DNA of 64,000 nt from Ciona intestinalis (Eukaryota; Chordata; Ascidiacea; Phlebobranchia; Cionidae). The number at the start of each line of letters is the position of its first letter. Position 1 is the first letter of the stretch. The stretch is taken from positions 342,310 to 406,309 of the forward strand of contig NW_004190398.2 of the NCBI RefSeq assembly GCF_000224145.3. Reading direction: 5' to 3'. The notes beneath the pieces were generated by a model. That model saw only the letters and a list, made by a program, of their open reading frames with translations, was not told where the DNA came from and made no database searches. Position numbers and translations under genes: made by a program. Below, in pieces: positions 12,301-24,900 of the stretch.

Positions 12301-15300
12301 ATAAATAAATACCTGAATCCAAATATGTGTGGTATCTTCCCGGACACCAACATCTTCCTCTGTGTCCCGTCAAGCTTGATCCGCTCAATTTTATCGAGCG
12401 ATGCGTCGGCCCAATACAGCCAGCCATGGGTGTGGTCAATTGCTAAACCTGGTGGAATAAAATAGAAACAAAACTTTAAAAATGATCACTAATCTAAAAA
12501 AGGTAATAAAATCAAATTACCGTTTGGCCATTTTAGGTGTTTTCTTACGAACAAAATTCTGTTTGTGCCGTCCATTTCGACACGTTCTATCTTGGGGTTT
12601 TCTCCCCAGTCGGTCCAGTAGAAATAGCCAGCAGTTGGATCGACCACGATTGCTCTATGTAAAAAAAATATTTTAGAAAAAAAAAAAATATATATATATA
12701 TATGTTTTTACAGAACTTTCTTACAAAAATTAATTTGGTAAAATTATATGTTTTTGACTTTTTCACAAAAAGTATTTTAGTAAAAAAACATATTTTTTGG
12801 AATTTTTTTTTACGAACTTTGAACAAAAAATTTTTTAAACAGTACTGACTAGTTTGGTACGCGTACCGTCCAAAGAATGCTACTTTTAAGTATATTATCA
12901 TTCGTTATGCTAAATATAATAAAAAAATAAAAAAGGAAATAGTGAAATTTACAAAAACAATGTTAAAATAAAATTCCAAAATTGTACGCCAGCGCTTAAC
13001 AACACAGCTGTGATAATAACATGGGGGTAAAATTGAGGGCAATAAATTTAAAAACTGGCAATAAATTTTAGCCTATGATGTCATAAAGGAAGTTATGATG
13101 TCATAGGATTTGGATCAGTAGAACTGCTTGTGGTTCATTTTTTTTTGTACTTAAAAGTTAATATTTTATAAACTAACACGGCTGTTCTGTTTTATACAAC
13201 TGGTGCCGATTTTGTTAACACAAAAATAAATATGGGCAATTGTTTTGGAATGATTTAATTTTTAGTTTACAATTTAGAAGCTGACAATTTAGACAACTTC
13301 TGTAAAGAACCTATATAAAGATAAAAACTTATATTTATATATATAAAGAAAAAAACAAGGATGTTTTGTTTTATAGACCTCTTACCCGCTTACAAGTTAC
13401 CACATAAATAACTAACAAAAAAACATTTAAAATCACAATTTTGTTTTATTTCAAAAAAAAACAACACAAATGTTTTGTTTTATACACTTTTTGCCTACTT
13501 ACAAGTTACCACATAAAAACTAACAAAAATTATATAAAATCAATTTTTTTTTAATAACACGAATGTTCTGTTTCGTACACCTTTTGCCCGCTTGGAATTT
13601 ACCACAAAAAAAACTAACAAAAATCATTCAAAATCACAATTTTAATTTAAAAAAAAAGTTATAACTCAAATGTTTTGTTTCATACACCTCTTGCCTGCTT
13701 ACAAGTTACCACAGAAAAAAAACAAAAAAAATAAAATCACCTTGGTTCGTCAATCTCAGTTTCGATAAGAATTCTCCGGGATGTCCCATTAAGCCGTGCC
13801 ACTGCTACATAGTTTCTACCCGTATCTGTCCAATACAAGTTCCTTGCAACCCAATCTATTGCCATGCCATCCGACTGCTCCAAGTTTTCTGTGATAATTG
13901 CTTCAGAACCTGAAAAAAAGACCCAGGTTAAAAATGGTGTTTCAATTAATAAAAAAATATTCAGTAATATTGTAAAAAAAAAACAGTTACACTCATAGTT
14001 GTGGAGAATTTTTGACAAAATCTGGAGTGACTTTGTTTAAATACAGTTACACTCATAGTTGTAAAGAATTTTTAACAAAATCTGGGGTGACATTGTTAAA
14101 ATACAGTTACACTCATAGTTGTAATATATTTTCCAAAATCAGGGGTGACATTGTTAAAATACAAGCTTTCTCTGATTTGCTTCAGAACCTAAAAAAAGAT
14201 CCAGGTAAAAAATGGTGTGTAAATTATTAGGTGAAATGTATTTAAATATACACACAAAAACCAATTGGTGTTGTGTTTTTTTAAATTTTAAAGAAACTCT
14301 GGAGTGACATTGTTAAAATACAGTTACACTCATAGTTGTAAAAGATTTTAACAAAATCTGGGGTGACATTGTTAAAATACAGTTACACTCATAGTTGTAA
14401 AAACTAGGGAACCTCATTTATTAGAGCAAAAATTAATGCATGTCAAACCATATAATTACTAAAGTTGAAGAATTGTCTATACTAGTAATGTTTTGTATTT
14501 AAATCGAATTACAAAACACAATTAGTCACTATAAGTTTAAAGGCATACAAATTTTTAGGCCTTTTTATGACTAATGCCAGTCCTACTTTGAGTTAGTCAA
14601 AGGTATTTTTAAGCCCTATTATAGAGTCCACAATTTTTCATGCTAACTTGTTATAAAATAAATCGAAACATGTTTTCCAGACACAAAACATTCGCGTAAT
14701 AACAAAGTTATTTTAACATGGGTGGGGTTCATATGCGTGACCATTACATGTCAAGTTGAGTGTTAAATTTCATGATTTTCAATACAAAAGTGGAAAAAGA
14801 GAAATGTCTGTATTGTGCAATTAACGTTCCATTAAAACAAGCAATGGGATAGTATATTAGAAAAAAATGTTGTTGTAATATTTAGAAGTTTTTTTTTTGT
14901 TTTTACTTTTGAAAAAAAAAATTGTTAAGTTTTTATGAAAAAAATATTGTTACAGTTTTTTTTTGGTAAAGAAAATTTTGTTAAAGTTTCAAAAAAAAAA
15001 CTTAAAAAATAAAAAATTTAAAGTTTTTTTGTACCAATGGTTCATTTACCATCTGGCCAAACATCAGCAGGGTAATTCTATTTCTAATATTACGTAACAC
15101 CTGGTAGTTACACCAGCAGAACAAGCAAAAAGGTGTGGCAACACATTGTTTAAAAAGCTGCGACAACTGATTAAAAATCTAAATATTAAAAAAAAAATCA
15201 AAAACATGAATATTTAAATTTCAAAATACAACTTACGATTACCGTACAGAAAATACACCAAATGCCTAACCCAAACTGCTCAAATCATGATTGTATTTAG

Positions 15301-15913
15301 CACTATAGGTTACACACCATAACATACACCATAAGGCATACTTTCTAAGTTTCTATACTATACGAGTGAGGTCGTAAGTCAGGTCACTGCATGGGAGTTG
15401 AAATTTGGCCAAACCTGGCCCATTAACCTATACCTTTATACTTAAATTTAAAGCATTTCTGTTACCAGTACCTTAAGACAAAAAATTTTTTTTGTACTTT
15501 AGACAGAAAAACGTTCTTTACATAGAAATACCTGTGCCGTTAAGATGACATCTGAGAATTGCTTTTCTGTCTTCATCCGTCCAGTACACAAACTTATCCA
15601 CTGGGTCGTAATCCACTGTGACTGCATTCAGCACTGTCTTTACAGGCAGTAGTACATCCGTATGGTCATCAGTGTCGAGCGAAATCATTCGAATGTCTGT
15701 TCTTCGTGCAAGCAGAAGGATCTGGTCTGGACCTATGAAATAAAAATTATTGAAACACACACACACTAACAGTGGCGCAGTCAGGGGGTTTCGGGGGTCG
15801 TGACCCCTTTTTAAACCCCCCAAATAATGTTTCTTAAAAAAATTTTAAAAAAAATTTAATTTTTTTCATTAAAACCTACCCCTTATTTTTTTTTTGGCTG
15901 CGCCACTGCACAT

Positions 15914-15959
<46 letters not shown>

Positions 15960-18900
15960 GAAATACTTTTTATAGAGGGATACAATGAGCATTGATTCTG
16001 ATGGCTTTTCCTATATATTTTTCAGGTTTTAAAAACAAAGTAAAAATGACTATTTATTAAAATACATACAGAGTAGAAAAAGATTTATAAAAAACTAAAT
16101 AATTTAAGCATTGATAACTAAACTATATATATTTTATCGGTTTTTTAAAAATGTTAAAGAATATTATACAAAAATTAATGAAATATATATATAGGGAAAA
16201 GTTTATGTCAAACTAATTAATTTGAGCTTTGATAATTAAACTATATATATATATACATATATATTTTATCGGTCTTCAAAAATGTTTAAGAAAAAACAAA
16301 ATTATACAAAATTGTATGAAACATATATTATATTTACATTATTATATTTGGCAAAAATTTAGGACAAATGAGCTTCGATAATTAAACTATATATTTTATT
16401 CATTTTCAAAAATATTTTATAAAGGATATTTTTGTACAAAAATAATTAAATATAATTGCAAAAAATGTATGACACACTGATTGATCTGAGTTTTTATATT
16501 AAAAGTTGTCATTTATGTTTAAGGTGTGTCTAAATGGGTCAATGGCTTACCGTGTTTACATGTTTTTCGGTCCTTCATGATTTGGACCCCGGTCGGGCAC
16601 GCACACTTGTAATATGGGGGCTTGGGTGAGAGGAGACATAAGTGTGAGCATCCACCATTCGTGGAACCACACGGATTAGGACCTGTCAATCAAACCAGGA
16701 TTAAATCGAGAGAAAAAATGTTAATACAGCAGCTAGTATTATAACTAGTTCAGTTTATGATGTTTGGTAAACAATTAGGCGGCCATGGATTGTAACCCTG
16801 CACTTTGCTAGGACCACCCAGATTGCACTTTTAGGTCAAACAATAATAATTGGCAGACGCTAACTAGGTAGGGAAGAAGTGCCTTGGCATTGGTGTGTGG
16901 TCTGCAGTAGCTATACTTGCAGCTCAAAATTGGCTTGCCTTGCTGTGCACCTAAACACTAGCTTTTTCCGGTTTAGAGTGGTTTTAACTTGTTTACAGTG
17001 ACAGCATTGTGGGTCAATTGAGAAAATCTCTTTAAACAGTTTTTAATTAAAAAGCATGAACCACTGTATGTAATATGCACACAGAGCAATTAGCGCTTGT
17101 GGGGATAATCCTATAAAGTGCGACAAACAAAACGTCAAATTTGTGTGAATACAAAACACTGTAACGACAGTAACGAGAACAAAGTTTATGAAACTAGCAG
17201 CAAAATCTGTACAAACAAAAAGAACGTGTGGCTACGTGTCAAAGTTCCACTAACACAGTTTACAAGTGCAACAGATACAAGTGGTGTGAAAACATATAGG
17301 TAACGGGATGTTATGTGTATCTACAACTGCAGGTAGTCAACTGTCATATTAGCATATATACATTACATTGGTCACAGTGCGATTTTGAAAGAGGTAACTG
17401 TAAAATAGGAGACCCACTCTATAAAAATACAGACACGTGCACAACTTTTTCTATGCATTATAGTTTTACATATGGTTTTAAATGTAAACTTGAACTGTAC
17501 AAAAAATATATAGTAGGGTGGGGGAAGATGGGACACATTTTGCATGTAATAAAATATCCTGAATGTGTTTTAACAATTAACACCAGTCTATGGGAGTCGT
17601 GAGAATACGGTTTTAAAAAATGCTCTTTGTTTTATTACAGAACTATAAATGGATACCTACAGTTAAAAACACAAACTAGATAATGTTTTTGTAAAAGAAA
17701 CATGTATATTCAAGTGCTTTTACAGGTAACTAAAAAAATTGAGACCTTTAGTTTAAAATACAAAAAAATGCTTTTAAATAATTTCTCTGTAAAAATTTTT
17801 TAAAGTTACTTAACTCCACTGTTTGCTGTGGTTTTGCTTTGTTTACGTGATTTGCCAATTATCCTGATTTTCAAATCACTCACAAGAGTTTAATGACAAG
17901 AAAGAAAACTTATATTGGATAAATAACTCAAGTAAATGAGACATGTTAATTAGATGATAAAAACAAAGTATTAATTAAGGGGGAAATATTTTACAGCAAA
18001 TTTCTATGAAAATGGTTTACTAATTTTAAGAGATAAATTGTTTTATTTAGGTTGAAATATGGTTTATGGTATAAAGAATTTATTGTTATATGGGTTTTTG
18101 GAGTATTGGTGAATAAAAACGTTGTTGACAATTTAATCTGGTTGATTTTTCAGCTGCATTGTTTAACATCTATGTTAAATTGTGTTATTTCTGTGTGATG
18201 GCTATTTATGTTTTTGTGTGAAATGTAGTTTCGGAAATCCGGTCGTTATGGGTGTTAAAGGGTGAAGCATTGGTGTATGCCAAACTCTTGTTTAATGTTT
18301 TAAATGCAGGACTCCAGGAGCATATAATAGTAAAAAATAAAGAAGAATAAAATGACAGCGAAACCTAAACAAAAAATAAACAATATCACAAAAACAGGAA
18401 AACCGCCAAACTTGTCGTTTAATGTTTTAAATACAGGACTTCAGCAGCATATAATAGTAAAAATAAACAAAAAAGAAACAAGATGAAATAACAGGAAAAA
18501 CAAACAAAAAATAAACAATATCATAATAACAGGGAACCTAAACAATTGTGGGTAAGCAAAAATAAACAATTGTGTAAATGAAAAAATCTACACTATACAG
18601 TTGAGGGCTTAAGAAAACTCTCAGTCTGTCTGTCGTCATACAGCGTCACCTTAGTGACCCCCCTTAATGATTAGCGGGGCGGCGCATTCCCTTTCACGGT
18701 TAAGCGCACGTGGCGATGACCGATAGCAAATCGAGGCAGGAAGTAGGGGGTCGTGGTCAATAAATTTAAAAGACAATTTTTTTCTTTTTTTTTAGTTTCA
18801 GTCAAGGATGCCTCAAAAGGGGTCAACACACCACGATTTCTTTTAAATAAATGAAATCATGATTTCTTTTAAATAAACTAGCAGGTCAAATTTCTTTTAT

Positions 18901-21900
18901 ATTTACTAAAAGAGGTGTATGTTTCTGAATGGAGAAAGTAACACTAGTTTTTTAGGGGAATTTATCCATTTGTACTGAATTTTAGTGATTTTTAAATAAT
19001 TTTTTATTTTTGGCTCATGATATTTTTTAAAATTATAACAATTTTTTTGGGATAAATTTATCGATTTGAATTGAATTTTATTTATTATTGAATAATTTCA
19101 ATATTTTCGGCTTGACATACTTTTTCTAATAAATTTCAAATATTAAATAATAATAACCCACATTAAAAACATACAATTTTATCGAAAACTTATACACTTG
19201 CTGTTTTTCTAAAGCTCTTAAATTGTAGTTTAGAGTTAAAATTTAGAATTTTGAACATCAACAACCCTATTGATCGGTAATTTGAACCTGGCCATATTAT
19301 TTACTTGCCAGTTTCTAACCTCATATGACAGTGGGCATTGTTATGTAACAATACACCATTGGAATGTAATAATTAGCAATGCTTATAAGCAGATACAAAA
19401 ATAAGCCATGGGCTTTTAGAGGGTGCCTATTATACTCATGGGTGACTGGGTAACAAATGGACATTTATGTTTCGGTTTTAAATAACAATTATTCTTGTTG
19501 TTTTAGATTATACACGCAGTCTATTTGCGATATATAAAAAAAAATTAAAAAAAATTTAATATAAAAAAATTAAACATTTTAGTATAAAAAAAATGTTTCG
19601 TTACATTTAATTTAGACAACACAAAATTACAAATTTTCTTCAATCAAAATGGAAATTCCAGTTTAAAGACAAGAAATCCTATAAACAAATAAAAAAAATT
19701 ATTAAAAATATTAATTTTTTCTTCGACCAAAATTAGAAAAGAAATCCCATATGAAATGGAATATTCCCCAAAAACATTTTTTTTATTAAAAATATCAAAA
19801 GCTTTACGTTTATTAGGTAAATCCAGATCAACCAATAAAGTGCGAGTAATTAGGCTGGCTTGCGGGTAGGGTTTATGACACAACAAACATCCTATACCTC
19901 ATTTAACCCAACGACAAATATTGGCTATGAGGTGAAACTTGTGGCGGAGGTTATTAAATTGAGATTCCTAACTTGTGCAAATAGGAAATCATTTTACAAC
20001 AGAATTTGCTGTTTAAACTGAGAGAATGGAATGCAATTATAACAAATTACTTCTGAAAGAAACCATTGTTCTCGCACGGAATTCAACGGCACAATAAAAT
20101 AATGAATTAAAAAAAAGGAATTTTTCTGTAGTTTAATCACTGCTAAATGATAGATCTTGTTAAAGTTGTTATTTGCTTTCAACGCAAAATTAAAAAGCTA
20201 TTGTTCACCCAAAATTGCAACAATTCAAACACACAATCAGTTAAAGATCTCTTTTTTTACATAGAATGATATTGATAACTGCTAAACAGTAGGTCTTGTT
20301 ATTTGCTTACAATTCAAAATTATAAATTACTTCTGAAAAAGCTATTGTTCTCCCAAAATTGCACGAATTCAAAGACATAATGAATTAAAAAGACCTGAAT
20401 TTTATACGTAGTTTTAACTGTTAAACATAAACAGTAGGTCTTGTTATTCGCTATAGGCTCAAAATTATATCTTAGGCAAACTGTCTGTCAAAAATGACGC
20501 ACAGAAAAGCTGCAAATCCTAGCTGTTAAGTTATCATCCGGTTTAGAGCAGATTTATCCTGTTTAAGCTGGTTTTTACCGGTAATTAATTTCAGTAGCTT
20601 AGAAATTGTCTTGGTAATGTCAAGTTAAATTAAACGTGAAATGACCAGGCTAATTTTGTGAAGCAATTAATGCTAAATTTATCTTTACTACGTATGTGGC
20701 CACTTTGCTTTACATATTTTGAAATTAGATAAAAAGGTTAACTTTACAGTTTGTGGCCAAAAACTGGCCGGTTGGTCTAAAATAGGCATATTGTGTTTTA
20801 AATTAAGTAAGATGAAAGGAAAAAAACGAAGTGCTAACGGAAGTTTGTGGTATTTATATAAGTATTCGGAAAACGCGATAATACCATGCTATTGCGCTGT
20901 GGTTTGACTATTGAGCAGTACAAAGCAGTTGGCCCAAAATTCAATATTAATAATTGAAATTCCAACTGTGATTTTTAAGAGTGGAGAAGGTAGAAAACGT
21001 GAGACAGTGAATTTAATTTAAAGTTGTTTTTCCGTGACTATGCATTTATTAGAATGTCCAATACTAAAAAAGTCGTGTATCTTTCGTCACTAGGTAATCT
21101 ACCTTAAACACGCACGCCAGGGCCATGAAACGCACATTTAAGCATAGATCATTCAACAGACTGCAGGGCACGGATAGAAAACATTAAAAATTTGAGCTCT
21201 GAAGTGTCAGGCACTTGACTTTTACACTGCGATTAAAATTCCTAGTTTCAATTGCCCCCTTCCTTTAAAATAAACGCACAAAATCAGTTGGTAGGTGCTT
21301 GAAATTTGGCAGAAACTTTGATTTGGAAACCTATGGCTCAATGAAAATCGTTGCAAAACGACAAAACAAGCACGCAATTGGACAATAGGATTTCAATTAA
21401 GCCAATCAAAACTATAAATTGGTCAATTCGAAGCCAGGTTGTTTGGGCAATTTTACACAGGTTAATATAAAAAAGACCAAAAAAATTTAAACTTTAAAAT
21501 TGCAATTTTTAAAAGGATACTTTACCACAATGAATGTTTTTGGTAACAAATTTTAACTTCAAATTATTAAAATTTTCTGCTGTGAAATACAGCGCACCAG
21601 AAACCCATAATTTTGCAGACTTTAGCTAAGCGTGCAGTTTTAATTGGTGGAATCGAATACACCTTTGGTTTGCAAGTGCTAAAGGTTGGGACCAAATCAA
21701 TATTTCTGTGACAAGTTTAAGCTACAAATGCAACTTGTTATATAATCTAAGGTGTGCAGGGGGAAATATAAAACTGTATTTTTAGGTCGGAGGTTTTTGT
21801 GGAAGGTTTAAGCCCAGGGTCACTTCTTAACTTACAGGTGGGGTAGGGAGAGGTAATAGGGGGGTATGTGGTAGGGTTAGGGGGTTAAAATTTTTTTTGC

Positions 21901-24900
21901 CAATTTTGCAAATTTATACAAATACAAGTATATATAGTAGGATGGGGGAAGATGGGACACCTTATCATTCTATTTTCTCGTACATTTTATTAGTAAACGA
22001 AAATTTAAAGAATTATAATATCTTGTGCTCGCAACTTTTATAGACTGTTGTTAATTGTTTAAAACACGACCAGGATATTTATATATTTTGTGCTAAAGGT
22101 GTCCCATCTTCCCCCACCCCACTATCTATATACTTTCATATTAAATATAGAAATATAAATTTTAAGAACAAATCATATTTTATTATTAATAACAAATCAT
22201 ATTAAGTTTTGTACAAAATTCCAATGAACTTGAGAAACTATGAAAGTATTACAATTAGGTGTTAAACAATTCAATGAACATTTAAAATGCATAGTCGCCA
22301 CTAAAGAATGCGCTACTGAAAAAATATATTAAAATTTAAATAACAAAAAATTAGGGGCAGTAACACACTAATAAAACGTCTTTTACATTTCTGCAAAATA
22401 GCGTTTTTATGGTGTTCTACGTGCGAATGGTGTTATTGTTTTCGCACGCACAAAAGCAGTTCATATAAACAAGAGGGAAAATAGCATTGAAGATAAACCA
22501 TGTGTAACCATATCTACAGTCAGACCATGTTGGTAATGGGGGCAGATTTTTTGCATTTTTTTTAAAACATGGCAGTCTTCCAAACACTATGTCCTGAAAT
22601 CCACATTTTGCGTTCCTGGTATTTGTAACTGGTTAATATTACGTTAGAAAACTTAGCATAACGCTAAAACGTGAATTATATACATAGGATTTTAAGGTTA
22701 TAAGAAACAGTACAGTTAGAAACAAATACACTTGGCAGACTTATACAGAAATCATTTTTTTAAATGACGTTTTAGTCAATCAAAAAATTGATGGCATGAA
22801 ATTACTGACAGAATGATCTTGAATCTTAATCAAAATAATTATATATAGAATCCCACGACCACAAAAGGCAGAACACACAAAAAGGTGACGATTTTTTTTA
22901 AATGATGTTTTAGTCCAACAAAATATTGATGGCATGAAATTACTGACAAAATGATCTTGAATCTTGATCAGAATAATTATATATAGCATCCCACGACTAC
23001 AAAAGGCAGAACACACAAAAAAGCAGTAACCACTGCACCAAAGAGTGTATATACCTAGGGAAATAATGCGTGCGAATGCCAAACCGATGGTGGCAGCAGT
23101 TTTCTCTAGGGGTTTGTGGTTCGTATGAAGACACAGGAATAGATAGGTCATGCTAAAGGTGAAATCCAGATAGAGAATTGGCCGCAAAACACAGGTTTGC
23201 AAAGAGTGACATTATAAAGAGAAATTGACTGAATGGTTTTATTGTTATTTATTTTTTTCAAAACTGATATGAACAAAAAACTATTGGCGAAAATACTTTT
23301 AGGTAACTTTTACATACTAGTGGTCTTTACGTAGATTTTACAGAGTAATTTTAAAACGCATTTTTTAGCATTATAATACTAATGTATTAACAAAAATACT
23401 TTTAGGTAACTTTTACATAGTAGTGTGCCTTCTTTTTAAAACTTTTACAAAGCAATTTTCAACCGCATTTTTTCAGCATCAGGCTATAATACCAATGTGA
23501 ACATAAATCCATTAATGAAATAATGTTTTAGATTAGCATAGAATCATTTTCCAGCCAAAATCGCTTGCCTATCTAAACCAGTTTAGAAAATATCTCGTTG
23601 GTGGGTGCAATTTTGAAACATTGCATCGAAAACAAATTTTTAGGCATTAAGTTGAAAAAGAGATTGATACGAGGTGGACAGTTTGCTGGATTGCTCACGA
23701 ATGATCGTTGTAACTTGAGCTCGCAAAGCTGGAGGCCACAGCGTAATTATAATAAAAGAGATGGGTTGTTTATGCAAGGGATTTGCTCAGTGTTGCGCGG
23801 CACATTTTTTTTAAAAAAAAAACAACTTTTTTTTTCCAAAAAAAATTGCAAAACGATGCGGCAACAGTAATATGCCTGCAGGGAATTTTAGTTTTTAAAA
23901 AATTTGTTTTGTTTTTTCCCTTTTTTTAGTTTCAAACACAATAAACTGAGTTGTGTTTAAATATCAGTAATAGAAGCTGAGAAAATCAGTTTCATGTTTT
24001 TTTTCAAAAAACTTGGCTTTTAAGTTTTATTTTATTTTTTACCACACAGTAAACACTGAGTTGTGTTAAAATACCACTAATAAAAGCTGAAAAAATCGGA
24101 CCAATGTTTTTTTCTTCAAAAACTTGGCTTTTGAATTTTATTTTTATTTTTTAACATACACTAAACAGTGAATTGTGTTTAAATATCACTAATAAAAGCT
24201 GAGAAAATCAGTTTAACTGCAAGCTTTATTCATCGAATGACTAGACTTATGAGGTTACTCATGTATGGAGTGATTCATGGTTTGGATTGAATTCGATTGA
24301 TGAACGTTATGTGGTAAGTAGTGTTGATATAAATGCCTCTGAAGTTATTTTGGTCATGAAGAGCGTTTATACAATTTCAGTCAAAATTTTGCGGCATTTT
24401 AAATGTTTAAGCAACTGAATTAAATTTGCCATTATAAATTACCTAAACAATTTATTTTTGTAAAAAAAAATTAAATTTCCCTTTTTTTAAAAAGTAAACA
24501 TTAAGTCAGAAATTTTTCAGTTTAAATCTGGAAACACTGGGAAAAGTGAAACGGCAACACTGCTACTCATTTTCAGATTATAGTGGGCCGGATAACTACT
24601 CTAGTAAAGGTAAGTGAGCAGCCAACTCTGCACAATAGGAGCAACACATCAAAGACCATTGAAAGCAGTGATGCGCAACGAAATTATGATATCATTTCCT
24701 GACTAAAACTAACAGAAAAGTTAACTGGCAGCATGACACAATCAATGTCATGCTAACATTAAATTTACATACCATCAAAACAAACACAGATACCAATAGT
24801 AATAGAACAAACACAAGTGTCAGATCTCAGATGGGCATATATTAAGGTTTTCTTAAGAATAAACCCCAAACCAAAGGAATTGTACTTTGGTCATAAGTCG

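Noticed and set aside
22780..23202. 140-codon minus-strand frame
   Set aside because: It spans two tandem copies of a 135 bp repeat within LRP5/6 intron 5 and has no domain; its internal repetition is simply the DNA duplication.
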